Source: Nocardioides sp.
GTDB taxonomy: Bacteria; Actinomycetota; Actinomycetes; Propionibacteriales; Nocardioidaceae
Reading direction: 5' to 3'
DNA: 13,049 nucleotides
Assembly (NCBI GenBank): GCA_030145945.1
Contig: JASLDK010000017.1
Span: forward strand, 1 to 13,049
Each line of letters begins with the position of its first letter. Position 1 is the stretch's first letter. The translations under genes and the position numbers were made by a program. Shown piece after piece: positions 7,212-13,049 of this stretch. The notes under the pieces are model-generated. The model saw nothing but the letters and a program-made list of their open reading frames with translations. It did no database searches and was not told the DNA's origin.

Positions 7212-8093
7212 ATGTGGTTCCGTGCCCCCGTCCGCGACCTCGCCGGAAAGCACGTACTCATCACCGGCGCTGCGAGTGGCATCGGCCGGTCCGTCGCCGA
7301 GCAGGCCGCAGCCGCTGGCGCGATCGTGCACCTCACCGACATCCAGGCCCAGTTGCTCGCCGAGACGGCCGACTCCATCCGGAGAGCCGGGGGACAGGTG
7401 GGCAGCGCGGAGCCTGCAGACGTCTCCGACCACGCCGACGTACGACGACTGGCTGCCCTCGTGACCGAGCGCGCCGGCGCGATGGACGTCGTGCTCAACG
7501 TCGCGGGCATCGCCGTCTGGGGGACCGTGCGCAGCCTCGAACCCGAGCACTGGCAGCGGCTCGTCGACGTCAACCTGATGGGCCCAATCCACGTCATCGA
7601 GGAGTTCATCCCGCCGATGATCGACGCCGGTCGTGGCGGTCAGCTCGTCAACGTCTCCTCGGCCGCCGGGATCATCGCGATGCCCTGGCATGCGGCCTAC
7701 AGTGCGACCAAGTTCGGCGTCCGCGGAGTCTCCGAGGTGCTGCGCTACGACTTGCGCAAGCATCGGATCGGCGTCAGCCTGGTCTGCCCCGGGGGAGTGG
7801 ACACAGGTCTGGTCGAGACGATCCGGATCGCCGGGATCGACCAGCAGAGCAAGGCCTTCGTCCGCGCCCGGCGCCACTTCCAGAAGCGCGCGGTGTCTCC
7901 GGACCAGGCGGCCGCCGCGATCTGGAAGGGCGCGCTGCGCAACCGCTACTGGGTCTACACCTCCGCCGACATCCGGCTCGCGCACTGGCTGCAGCGGTAC
8001 TTCCCGCCCGGCTACGCGGTCGCGATGCGCGTGTTCAACTACGGCGCCAACCGGGTGTTGCCCGCGGTCGAGCAGGCCCGGCGGAGCGCCTGA
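7212..8093 (+). CDS. Short-chain dehydrogenase/reductase (classical SDR)
   Basis: 293 residues, ATG set by AGGAG 6 bases upstream. The cofactor motif T-G-A-A-S-G-I-G is at residues 18-25, Asp43 ends the second strand (which favours NAD(H) over NADP(H)), and N-V-A-G is at 96-99. The catalytic tetrad is complete: Asn121, Ser150, Tyr163 and Lys167 (Y-S-A-T-K). The last ~60 residues extend past the core, with W-V-Y-T-S-A-D-I-R-L and an aromatic/basic segment, as in actinobacterial SDRs tied to lipid or sterol metabolism. It oxidises or reduces an alcohol/ketone; the substrate is unknown. It lies 10 bases after the PLD gene, and its stop overlaps the next start, so the three genes are probably co-expressed. 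Confidence 0.9.
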   Translation: MWFRAPVRDLAGKHVLITGAASGIGRSVAEQAAAAGAIVHLTDIQAQLLAETADSIRRAGGQVGSAEPADVSDHADVRRLAALVTERAGAMDVVLNVAGIAVWGTVRSLEPEHWQRLVDVNLMGPIHVIEEFIPPMIDAGRGGQLVNVSSAAGIIAMPWHAAYSATKFGVRGVSEVLRYDLRKHRIGVSLVCPGGVDTGLVETIRIAGIDQQSKAFVRARRHFQKRAVSPDQAAAAIWKGALRNRYWVYTSADIRLAHWLQRYFPPGYAVAMRVFNYGANRVLPAVEQARRSA

Positions 8094-8647
8094 TGAGCGA
8101 GCAGGCGGGCGGTCAGGCGCGGATCGCCCCCGGCGGCTGGCGGGAGGTCGGCCCATTCGTGGCGGCCTTCGCCCGGATCGCCGGACGGGTCCAGGGCACC
8201 GAGCCGCCTGCGGTCTTCCTCACCCTCGGACGCCACCAGCGACTGTTCTGGGGCTGGTTGCACTTCGCGGGCAGGCTGATGCCCGGCGGCCGGCTGTCCC
8301 GGCGGGAGTCGGAGCTGGTGATCGTGCGTGTCGCGACACGTCGCGGGTCGGCGTACGAGCTGAGCCAGCATCGGCGGCTCGCCCGTCGGGCGGGCCTGTC
8401 CCGCGAGGAGATCGCGGCGATCGAGTCGGGACAGGATGCTGCTGGCTTCAGCGAACGGGAGCGCCTGTTGCTGCGCGCGACCGACGAGCTGATCGCCGAC
8501 CAGGACCTCTCTGACGACCTGTGGACCGAGCTCGGCACCGCCTTCGACGACCGGGAGCGGATCGAGATCACCATGCTCGTGGGCCACTACGCCATGCTGG
8601 CCACGGCCCTGCACGCCTTGCGGGTGCAGCCCGACCGCGCCCGCTGA
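8093..8647 (+). CDS. Carboxymuconolactone decarboxylase-family protein lacking cysteines
   Basis: 184 residues. The ATG at 8093 overlaps the SDR stop (TGATG). The middle reads L-S-R-R-E-S-E-L-V-I-V-R-V-A and then Y-E-L-S-Q-H (Glu89, His93), followed by a helix with A-G-L-S-R-E-E-I. This is the usual pattern of the all-helical CMD/AhpD-like fold. AhpD peroxidases need a C-x-x-C pair, and this protein has no cysteine at all, so it is not a thiol peroxidase. Many such actinobacterial proteins are of unknown function, and true decarboxylation of carboxymuconolactone is unproven here. Context with the SDR suggests a common, probably lipid- or ring-related pathway; that is inference. Confidence 0.82.
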   Translation: MSEQAGGQARIAPGGWREVGPFVAAFARIAGRVQGTEPPAVFLTLGRHQRLFWGWLHFAGRLMPGGRLSRRESELVIVRVATRRGSAYELSQHRRLARRAGLSREEIAAIESGQDAAGFSERERLLLRATDELIADQDLSDDLWTELGTAFDDRERIEITMLVGHYAMLATALHALRVQPDRAR

Positions 8648-8691
8648 GAGGCCCGTCGCTACCGCGGGCGGCCGGTGTCGGTGGGCCCTCG

Positions 8692-8697
8692 TAGGCT
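8692..8697 (+). promoter_or_regulatory. -10 element (TAGGCT) of a likely leaderless uvrB promoter
   Basis: TAGGCT matches TANNNT and ends 6 bases before the uvrB ATG at 8704, so transcription probably begins at the A of the start codon. There is no Shine-Dalgarno sequence in front of that ATG, which fits. No good -35 is visible. No LexA-type box (GAAC-N4-GTTC) is seen in the 56-base intergenic region. Confidence 0.6.
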
Positions 8698-8703
8698 GGC
8701 GAC

Positions 8704-10833
8704 ATGCGTCCGGTCACCGATCTCGAGCGTCGTGTCGCTCCTTTCCACGTGCAGTCGGAGTACCAACCCTCGGGGGACCAGCCGGCAGCGATCGCGGAGA
8801 TCACCAAACGCCTCAACGGCGGCGCGCAGGACGTGGTCCTGCTCGGTGCGACCGGCACCGGAAAGACGGCGACGGTTGCCTGGGTCGCCGAGCAGGTGCA
8901 GCGCCCGTTGCTGGTGCTGCAACCCAACAAGACGCTGGCCGCGCAGTTCGCCAACGAGCTGCGGCAGCTCTTCCCCGGCAACGCGGTCGAATACTTCGTC
9001 TCCTACTACGACTACTACCAACCCGAGGCCTACGTCCCCCAGACCGACACCTACATCGAGAAGGACTCCTCCATCAACGAGGAGGTCGAGCGCCTGAGGC
9101 ACTCGGCGACCAACAGCCTGCTCACCCGGCGTGACGTCATCGTGGTCTCGACGGTGTCCTGCATCTACGGTCTCGGCACCCCCCAGGAGTACGTCGACCG
9201 GATGATCCGGTTGCGCGTCGGCGAGGAGCATGACCGGGACTCGGTCCTGCGGCGGCTCGTGGAGATCCAGTACACCCGCAACGACCTCGCCTTCACCCGT
9301 GGCACCTTCCGGGTCAGGGGCGACACCCTCGAGATCTTCCCGGTCTATGAGGAACTCGCGGTCCGGATCGAGTTCTTCGGTGACGAGATCGAGAGGCTGA
9401 TGACGCTTCACCCGGTGACGGGTGAGGTGATCACCGAGGACCAGGAGCTCTATGTCTTCCCGGCCAGCCACTACATCGCTGGTCCGGAGCGCATGGAGCG
9501 GGCGATCAACGGCATCGAGGCCGAGCTCGCCGAGCAGTTGTCGACCTTCGAGCGGCAGAACAAGATGCTCGAGGCGCAGCGCCTCCGGATGCGCACGACG
9601 TACGACATCGAGATGATGCGCCAGGTCGGGTCGTGCTCGGGCATCGAGAACTACTCGATGCACATGGACGGTCGAAGCCGGGGGAGCGCCCCCAACACGC
9701 TGCTCGACTACTTCCCCGAGGACTTCGTGCTCGTCGTCGACGAGTCACACGTGGCGGTGCCGCAGATCGGCGGGATGTACGAAGGCGACATGTCGCGCAA
9801 GCGCAACCTGGTGGAGCACGGATTCCGGTTGCCGAGCGCGATGGACAACCGGCCGCTGCGGTGGGAGGAGTTCCTCGACCGGATCGGGCAGACCATCTAC
9901 CTCTCGGCCACGCCGGGTGACTACGAGCTGGACAAGGTGCAGGGCGACGTCGTCGAGCAGATCATCCGGCCGACCGGTCTCGTCGATCCCCAGGTCGTCG
10001 TCAAGCCGACCAAGGGGCAGATCGACGACCTGATCCACGAGATCCGCCAGCGGGCGGAGAAGGACGAGCGTGTTCTCGTCACCACGCTGACCAAGAAGAT
10101 GTCCGAGGACCTCACCGACTACCTCCTCGACGCCGGCATCCGCACGCGCTATCTGCACTCCGAGGTCGACACCCTCAAGCGGATCGAGCTGCTCCGCGAC
10201 CTGCGTCTCGGTCTCTACGACGTCCTGGTCGGCATCAACCTGCTCCGCGAGGGTCTCGATCTCCCCGAGGTGTCACTGGTGTCGATCCTCGACGCCGACA
10301 AGGAGGGCTTCCTGCGTTCCGACAAGTCCCTGATCCAGACCATCGGCCGCGCAGCGCGCAACGTGTCGGGTGAGGTCCACATGTACGCCGACCGGATCAC
10401 CCCGTCCATGGAGTCGGCGATCGAGGAGACCAATCGTCGTCGGGAACGGCAGGTCGCCTACAACGAGGCCAACGGGATCGACCCGCAGCCGCTGCGCAAG
10501 AAGATCGCCGACATCACCGAGATGTTGGCCCGTGAGGACGAGTCGAACCAGGAGTTGCTGCAGACCTGGGCCGACGTCGGCCAGAAGGGCCGCGCCGGGG
10601 GAGTGAAGCCGAAGAAGTCGCCGACCCCGCAGTTGCGCCAGAGCGACATCGGCGGCCACGCCGCCGAGCTCGCCGGCCTCCCCAGCTCCGACCTGGCCCA
10701 GCTCATCCAGGACCTGACCGACCAGATGAAGGCCGCCGCCGCCGAGTTGCAGTTCGAGGTGGCAGCCCGGCTGCGCGACGAGATCGGCGAGCTCAAGAAG
10801 GAGCTTCGCCAGATGGTTGAAGCCACGAAGTGA
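8704..10833 (+). CDS. uvrB: UvrABC excision nuclease subunit B
   Basis: 709 residues, full length for actinobacterial UvrB. The start is fixed by a -10 element 6 bases upstream and by the conserved N-terminus (F-H-V-Q-S-E-Y-Q-P-S-G-D-Q-P). Walker A G-A-T-G-T-G-K-T is at 48-55. The damage-probing beta-hairpin region Y-Y-D-Y-Y-Q-P-E-A-Y is at about 101-110, and the DEAD-like box D-E-S-H at 346-349. Helicase motif VI Q-T-I-G-R-A-A-R-N is at 545-553. A C-terminal UVR motif (about 665-700) binds UvrC. It loads onto lesions with UvrA, opens the duplex and hands over to UvrC in nucleotide excision repair in the cytoplasm. Its stop overlaps the GTG of the MFS gene. All key motifs are intact. Confidence 0.98.
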   Translation: MRPVTDLERRVAPFHVQSEYQPSGDQPAAIAEITKRLNGGAQDVVLLGATGTGKTATVAWVAEQVQRPLLVLQPNKTLAAQFANELRQLFPGNAVEYFVSYYDYYQPEAYVPQTDTYIEKDSSINEEVERLRHSATNSLLTRRDVIVVSTVSCIYGLGTPQEYVDRMIRLRVGEEHDRDSVLRRLVEIQYTRNDLAFTRGTFRVRGDTLEIFPVYEELAVRIEFFGDEIERLMTLHPVTGEVITEDQELYVFPASHYIAGPERMERAINGIEAELAEQLSTFERQNKMLEAQRLRMRTTYDIEMMRQVGSCSGIENYSMHMDGRSRGSAPNTLLDYFPEDFVLVVDESHVAVPQIGGMYEGDMSRKRNLVEHGFRLPSAMDNRPLRWEEFLDRIGQTIYLSATPGDYELDKVQGDVVEQIIRPTGLVDPQVVVKPTKGQIDDLIHEIRQRAEKDERVLVTTLTKKMSEDLTDYLLDAGIRTRYLHSEVDTLKRIELLRDLRLGLYDVLVGINLLREGLDLPEVSLVSILDADKEGFLRSDKSLIQTIGRAARNVSGEVHMYADRITPSMESAIEETNRRRERQVAYNEANGIDPQPLRKKIADITEMLAREDESNQELLQTWADVGQKGRAGGVKPKKSPTPQLRQSDIGGHAAELAGLPSSDLAQLIQDLTDQMKAAAAELQFEVAARLRDEIGELKKELRQMVEATK

Positions 10834-12107
10834 GCGGCAACCGCCGCTACGTCGTGTGGACGGTCGGCCTTCTCGTCTATGCCCTCGCCGTCTTCCACCG
10901 CAGCAGTCTGGCGGTCGCGGGCCTTGCTGCCACGGAGCGCTTCGACATCTCCGCCAGCCAATTGGCATCGTTCACGGTGCTCCAACTGCTGGTCTATGCA
11001 TCGATGCAGATCCCGGTCGGGTTGATGGTCGACCGGTTCGGCTCGCGCACGGTGCTCACCGTCGCCGTCGTCGTGGTCAGCACGGGCCAGGCCGCGTTCG
11101 CGTTCGCCGACTCCTACGCGCTGGCCCTGGCTGCCCGAGTCCTGGTCGGCGCGGGTGATGCGATGACCTTCATCTGCGTGCTGCGCCTGGTCACGTCATG
11201 GTTCCCGCGCCGGCAGGTGCCGCTGATCAGCCAGCTGACGGGCAACCTCGGCCAGCTCGGCGCACTGGCCGCGGCCGCGCCGATGACGTGGGCCTTGGGG
11301 CACGTCGGCTGGACCCGGGCCTACCTCGGCGGTGCAGTTGCAGGACTCGTGGCGCTCGTGCTCCTGCGGTCGCTGCTCAAGGACACGCCGACCCAGGCCC
11401 ACCTGCGCGGCGTACCGATGACTGCGCGGGCGCTGGGCGCCAGTCTCGCCGCTTCATGGGCCCAACCCGGGACCCGCCTCGGACTGTGGGTGCATTTCTC
11501 GACTCCGTTCAGCACGAGTCTGATGGCCCTGCTGTGGGGTTTCCCGTTCCTGGTGACGGCCGAGCACGTGTCCGCTGGCACGGCGAGCGCGCTGTTGTCC
11601 CTGCTCGTCGCGACCACGGTCGGCTACGGGCCTCTGCTCGGCTGGCTGGTGGGTCGGCATCCGTGGCACCGCTCGACGACCGCGCTGGTCATCGTCGGTG
11701 CTCTCGCCGTGACCTGGGCGCTGGTGCTCCTGTGGCCGGGGGACGCCCCGCTCCCGCTGCTCGTCCTGCTGATCGTCGTGGTCGGCGCAGGAGGACCGGG
11801 GTCGATGATCGGGTTCGACGTCGCGCGCACGAGCAATCCGGACCATCGCGGCGCGAGCGCCAGCGGCATCATCAACGTCGGCGGCTTCACCTCTGCCCTG
11901 CTGGCGGTGCTGGCTGTGGGTGCCGTGCTCGACGCACTGACGCCGGGCGCGCAGGACTACACGCCTGAGGCGTTCCGGTGGGCCATGGCGAGCCAGTACG
12001 GTCTGTGGGCAGTGGGAGTGGTTCAGATCCTGCGCTACCGGCGCCGGGTCCGCTCGCTCACCACCCGCGAGCAGGTGGCCGAAGGCTCCTCCATGGTCGA
12101 TCTCTGA
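10830..12107 (+). CDS. Major facilitator superfamily transporter
   Basis: 425 residues from GTG 10830, overlapping the uvrB stop as GTGA. Hydrophobic segments through the whole chain fit about 12 transmembrane helices. The loop between helices 2 and 3 carries MFS motif A as G64-x3-D68-R-F-G-S-R73. A short cytoplasmic stretch near the middle (D-T-P-T-Q-A-H-L-R, then W-A-Q-P-G-T-R) separates the two six-helix halves, and the C-terminus is basic and cytoplasmic (R-Y-R-R-R-V-R). It moves a small solute across the cytoplasmic membrane by proton coupling or facilitated exchange. The substrate cannot be named. The coupling to uvrB may be a matter of shared expression only. Confidence 0.88.
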   Translation: MSGNRRYVVWTVGLLVYALAVFHRSSLAVAGLAATERFDISASQLASFTVLQLLVYASMQIPVGLMVDRFGSRTVLTVAVVVVSTGQAAFAFADSYALALAARVLVGAGDAMTFICVLRLVTSWFPRRQVPLISQLTGNLGQLGALAAAAPMTWALGHVGWTRAYLGGAVAGLVALVLLRSLLKDTPTQAHLRGVPMTARALGASLAASWAQPGTRLGLWVHFSTPFSTSLMALLWGFPFLVTAEHVSAGTASALLSLLVATTVGYGPLLGWLVGRHPWHRSTTALVIVGALAVTWALVLLWPGDAPLPLLVLLIVVVGAGGPGSMIGFDVARTSNPDHRGASASGIINVGGFTSALLAVLAVGAVLDALTPGAQDYTPEAFRWAMASQYGLWAVGVVQILRYRRRVRSLTTREQVAEGSSMVDL

Positions 12108-12132
12108 GGCCCACGGCTGCAGACCACATCGA

Positions 12133-12822
12133 TCAGCGTGACTTCGACGAGGTCAGTGCCATCATCCGTGCGACGACGAGGCCGAGGTAGAAGACGCCGC
12201 AGATCTGCTGCAGCATGATCAGCGAGCGGGCATGATCGCGGATGGGCACGATGTCGGACAGCCCGGTGTTGGTCATGGTCGTGAAGGAGAGGAACAACAG
12301 CTCGAACCACGGCAGATCGGTGGTGCCGTCGGGGCTGCTGTTGCCGATGAATGACCCAGGCCACAGCACCTGACCGGCGGCGTACAGATAGGCGAAGCCC
12401 CACACGACGACGGTGAAGGCGGCTCCCACGGCGAACAGTTCGTCACGGGTGACCACGTCGTCCTCGAAGAGGTAGCGGATCATCGCGTACGACGTGAAGA
12501 AGTAGAGGGGCACGTGGAAGGCCGCTGAGGCGAGCACGACGGCGTGCGTGTGCGGGTGGAGTGCCTCGGCCACGGTGAGCACGATGGCTGGTCCACCCAG
12601 CACGATCGCCACCCAGTCGAGCGCGGGTGTGCGGCGAACGGACCACACGGCTGCGAGCACGATCGCGATCTGGATGACGCCGACGACCGAGCGGCCCGCC
12701 GCATTCTGGTCGAGGAACGGATACAGCACCACGACCACCAGTTGGGCGGCGAGCAGTACGGCGGACGGATGACGACCGACTGCGCTCAATGGTCGGGACG
12801 CGGGGCGCGCGGAGCTCTGCAC
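12133..12822 (-). CDS. Ion-channel-like membrane protein with atypical pore filter
   Basis: 229 residues from the GTG at 12822-12820; a GTG directly before it (12825) adds one residue. I prefer 12822 because TAGGAT (12834-12829) lies 6 bases upstream. Five hydrophobic helices precede a re-entrant pore segment and a last helix, the plan of Ion_trans_2-type potassium channels. The pore reads W-F-E-L-L-F-L-S-F, then T-T-M-T-N-T-G-L-S-D (about 181-190) and I-V-P. Against the potassium signature T-T-x-T-T-V-G-Y-G-D, the filter V-G-Y-G is replaced by T-G-L-S, so potassium selectivity is doubtful. There is no voltage-sensor row of arginines and no regulatory C-terminal domain; the chain ends shortly after the last helix. 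The gene is convergent with the MFS gene, with a 25-base gap and no clear terminator. Confidence 0.82.
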   Translation of the reverse strand: MQSSARPASRPLSAVGRHPSAVLLAAQLVVVVLYPFLDQNAAGRSVVGVIQIAIVLAAVWSVRRTPALDWVAIVLGGPAIVLTVAEALHPHTHAVVLASAAFHVPLYFFTSYAMIRYLFEDDVVTRDELFAVGAAFTVVVWGFAYLYAAGQVLWPGSFIGNSSPDGTTDLPWFELLFLSFTTMTNTGLSDIVPIRDHARSLIMLQQICGVFYLGLVVARMMALTSSKSR

Positions 12823-12828
12823 CACTCG

Positions 12829-12834
12829 ATCCTA
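12829..12834 (-). promoter_or_regulatory. Candidate -10 (TAGGAT) for the channel gene
   Basis: On the minus strand TAGGAT (TANNNT) is 6 bases before GTG 12822 and only 3 before GTG 12825. With leaderless transcription this favours 12822 as the start. It lies inside a near-palindrome, GATCCCTAGGATC. No clear -35 is seen. Confidence 0.5.
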
Positions 12835-12853
12835 GGGATCGGTCGAGCGTGAC

Positions 12854-12868
12854 TCCGGCCCCGCCGGA
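12854..12868. repeat. Small inverted repeat in the divergent intergenic region
   Basis: TCCGGC-CCC-GCCGGA is a perfect 6-base inverted repeat with a 3-base loop. It lies about 20 bases upstream of the channel gene's -10 and could bind a protein or be chance in GC-rich DNA. No T-run follows, so a terminator is unlikely. Confidence 0.35.
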
Positions 12869-12910
12869 AACGTTGTGACGGAGGAGGATGAAGATTTGCG
12901 TCCGGGGTAT

Positions 12911-12918
12911 GACATGTC
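12911..12918. repeat. Palindrome GACATGTC upstream of the rightward promoter
   Basis: A perfect 8-base palindrome three bases before the -35 of the rightward promoter. The position suits an activator or a second operator; the short length means chance cannot be ruled out. Confidence 0.3.
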
Positions 12919-12921
12919 GCC

Positions 12922-12951
12922 TTGGTCACAAACAAGAACGTGTTCTAATAT
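12922..12951 (+). promoter_or_regulatory. Promoter of the right-edge gene (TTGGTC / TAATAT)
   Basis: -35 TTGGTC (12922-12927) and -10 TAATAT (12946-12951) are separated by 18 bases, the best two-box promoter in the window. The segment is also AT-rich compared with the surrounding DNA. The start of transcription would be near 12958, leaving a leader of about 50 bases before GTG 13010. Confidence 0.6.
12934..12947. promoter_or_regulatory. KstR-like operator between -35 and -10
   Basis: AAGAACGTGTTCTA contains the inverted repeat AGAAC-GT-GTTCT (12935-12946). The KstR consensus, known from mycobacteria and rhodococci, is TNNAACNNGTTNNA. Seven of its eight fixed positions match; only the first T is A here. 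It covers the promoter spacer and the start of the -10, where a TetR-type repressor would block RNA polymerase. KstR represses sterol-catabolism genes, but other TetR regulators could use a similar site. Confidence 0.5.
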
Positions 12952-12957
12952 CGCCGG

Positions 12958-12973
12958 GGCCCGGGAGCGGGCC
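12958..12973 (+). promoter_or_regulatory. GC hairpin at the predicted mRNA 5' end
   Basis: GGCCCG-GGAG-CGGGCC forms a 6-pair GC stem with a 4-base loop. It begins about 7 bases after the -10, so it would sit at or very near the 5' end of the transcript, where such stems can protect mRNA. It lacks a T-run and is not placed as a terminator. Confidence 0.4.
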
Positions 12974-12995
12974 GTCGGGAATTGCAGCCGCTGGG

Positions 12996-13002
12996 AGAGG
13001 AG
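12996..13002 (+). promoter_or_regulatory. Ribosome binding site AGAGGAG of the right-edge gene
   Basis: AGAGGAG is 7 bases before GTG 13010, optimal spacing. It chooses this GTG over the in-frame ATG at 13025. Confidence 0.65.
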
Positions 13003-13009
13003 CCGGGGC

Positions 13010-13049
13010 GTGGCCTTCAATGCCATGACGGTCGTTCGTGGCCCCGGTG
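13010..13049 (+). CDS. Start of an unidentified gene, cut by the window edge
   Basis: Only 13 codons are visible, reading M-A-F-N-A-M-T-V-V-R-G-P-G from GTG 13010. This is too little to name a family. The start is well supported by AGAGGAG 7 bases upstream and by a two-box promoter with a KstR-like operator further up. If the operator is real, the gene may belong to sterol or fatty-acyl metabolism; that is inference from the site alone. ATG 13025 is a weaker alternative start. Confidence 0.5.
   Translation, partial: MAFNAMTVVRGPG

Noticed and set aside
8093..8647. AhpD-type peroxidase
   Set aside because: The fold pattern fits, but the protein has no cysteine, so the C-x-x-C redox centre is absent.
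8648..8691. Possible intrinsic terminator between the CMD-fold gene and uvrB
   Set aside because: GGCCC and GGGCC could pair across a long loop, but there is no T-run and the stem is weak for such GC-rich DNA.
12108..12132. Bidirectional terminator between the convergent MFS and channel genes
   Set aside because: The 25-base gap shows no stem-loop or T-run; termination may be Rho-dependent or lie inside the coding ends.
12937..12945. LexA SOS box candidate GAAC-GTTC
   Set aside because: The half-sites are separated by 2 bases; the actinobacterial LexA box needs 4. The spacing fits the KstR-type motif instead.
12888..13028. 46-codon frame preceded by GGAGGAGG in the divergent intergenic region
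   Set aside because: The purine run is too close to the ATG, the frame runs through a better promoter, operator and hairpin, and it overlaps the start of the right-edge gene.
1..13049. CRISPR array, insertion sequence, prophage, tRNA or rRNA
   Set aside because: No regularly spaced repeats, transposase or integrase motifs, terminal repeats or RNA-gene sequences were seen when reading both strands.

Overview
The base composition is GC-rich, the start/stop overlaps are mostly ATGA or GTGA, and there are several -10-only promoters placed for leaderless transcripts. The main operon is an mce (mammalian cell entry) lipid-transport operon. Together these point to a high-GC actinobacterium, most plausibly a Nocardioides-type or other Propionibacteriales/Mycobacteriales chromosome. 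The genus is an inference; no rRNA or other taxonomic marker is present.

Region 1 (1-5913) is the 3' part of an mce operon on the + strand: a 5'-truncated mceB, then mceC, mceD, mceE, mceF and an Mce-associated lipoprotein gene. The yrbEA, yrbEB and mceA genes normally found upstream would lie outside the window. Most junctions are 4-base overlaps, so the genes look translationally coupled. Each Mce subunit has an N-terminal membrane anchor or lipobox, one MlaD/MCE domain and a long helical C-terminal region. In mycobacteria such subunits form a hetero-hexameric tube carrying lipid across the cell envelope to a YrbE permease driven by an unlinked ATPase.

Region 2 (5914-8647) continues on the same strand with a two-HKD phospholipase D/cardiolipin-synthase-like membrane protein, a short-chain dehydrogenase and a cysteine-free carboxymuconolactone-decarboxylase-fold protein. 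These three are tightly packed. They may be read through from the mce operon and also from a promoter just before the PLD gene.

Region 3 (8648-12107) has uvrB behind its own likely leaderless promoter, overlapped at its end by an MFS transporter gene. Region 4 (12108-13049) has a convergent minus-strand gene for a 6-TM ion-channel-like protein with an atypical selectivity filter. A 187-base divergent intergenic region follows, holding promoters for both directions, a KstR-like inverted repeat and a predicted 5'-end hairpin. Last come the first 40 bases of a + strand gene cut by the window edge.

No RNA gene, insertion sequence, CRISPR array, prophage or origin was seen. Most of the window is conserved actinobacterial gene content. 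The points most worth checking are the filter of the channel, the KstR-like operator, paired C-terminal cysteines in four of the five Mce subunits, and the three consecutive classes of lipoprotein-type leader in the mce operon. I found no strong case for an entirely new system.
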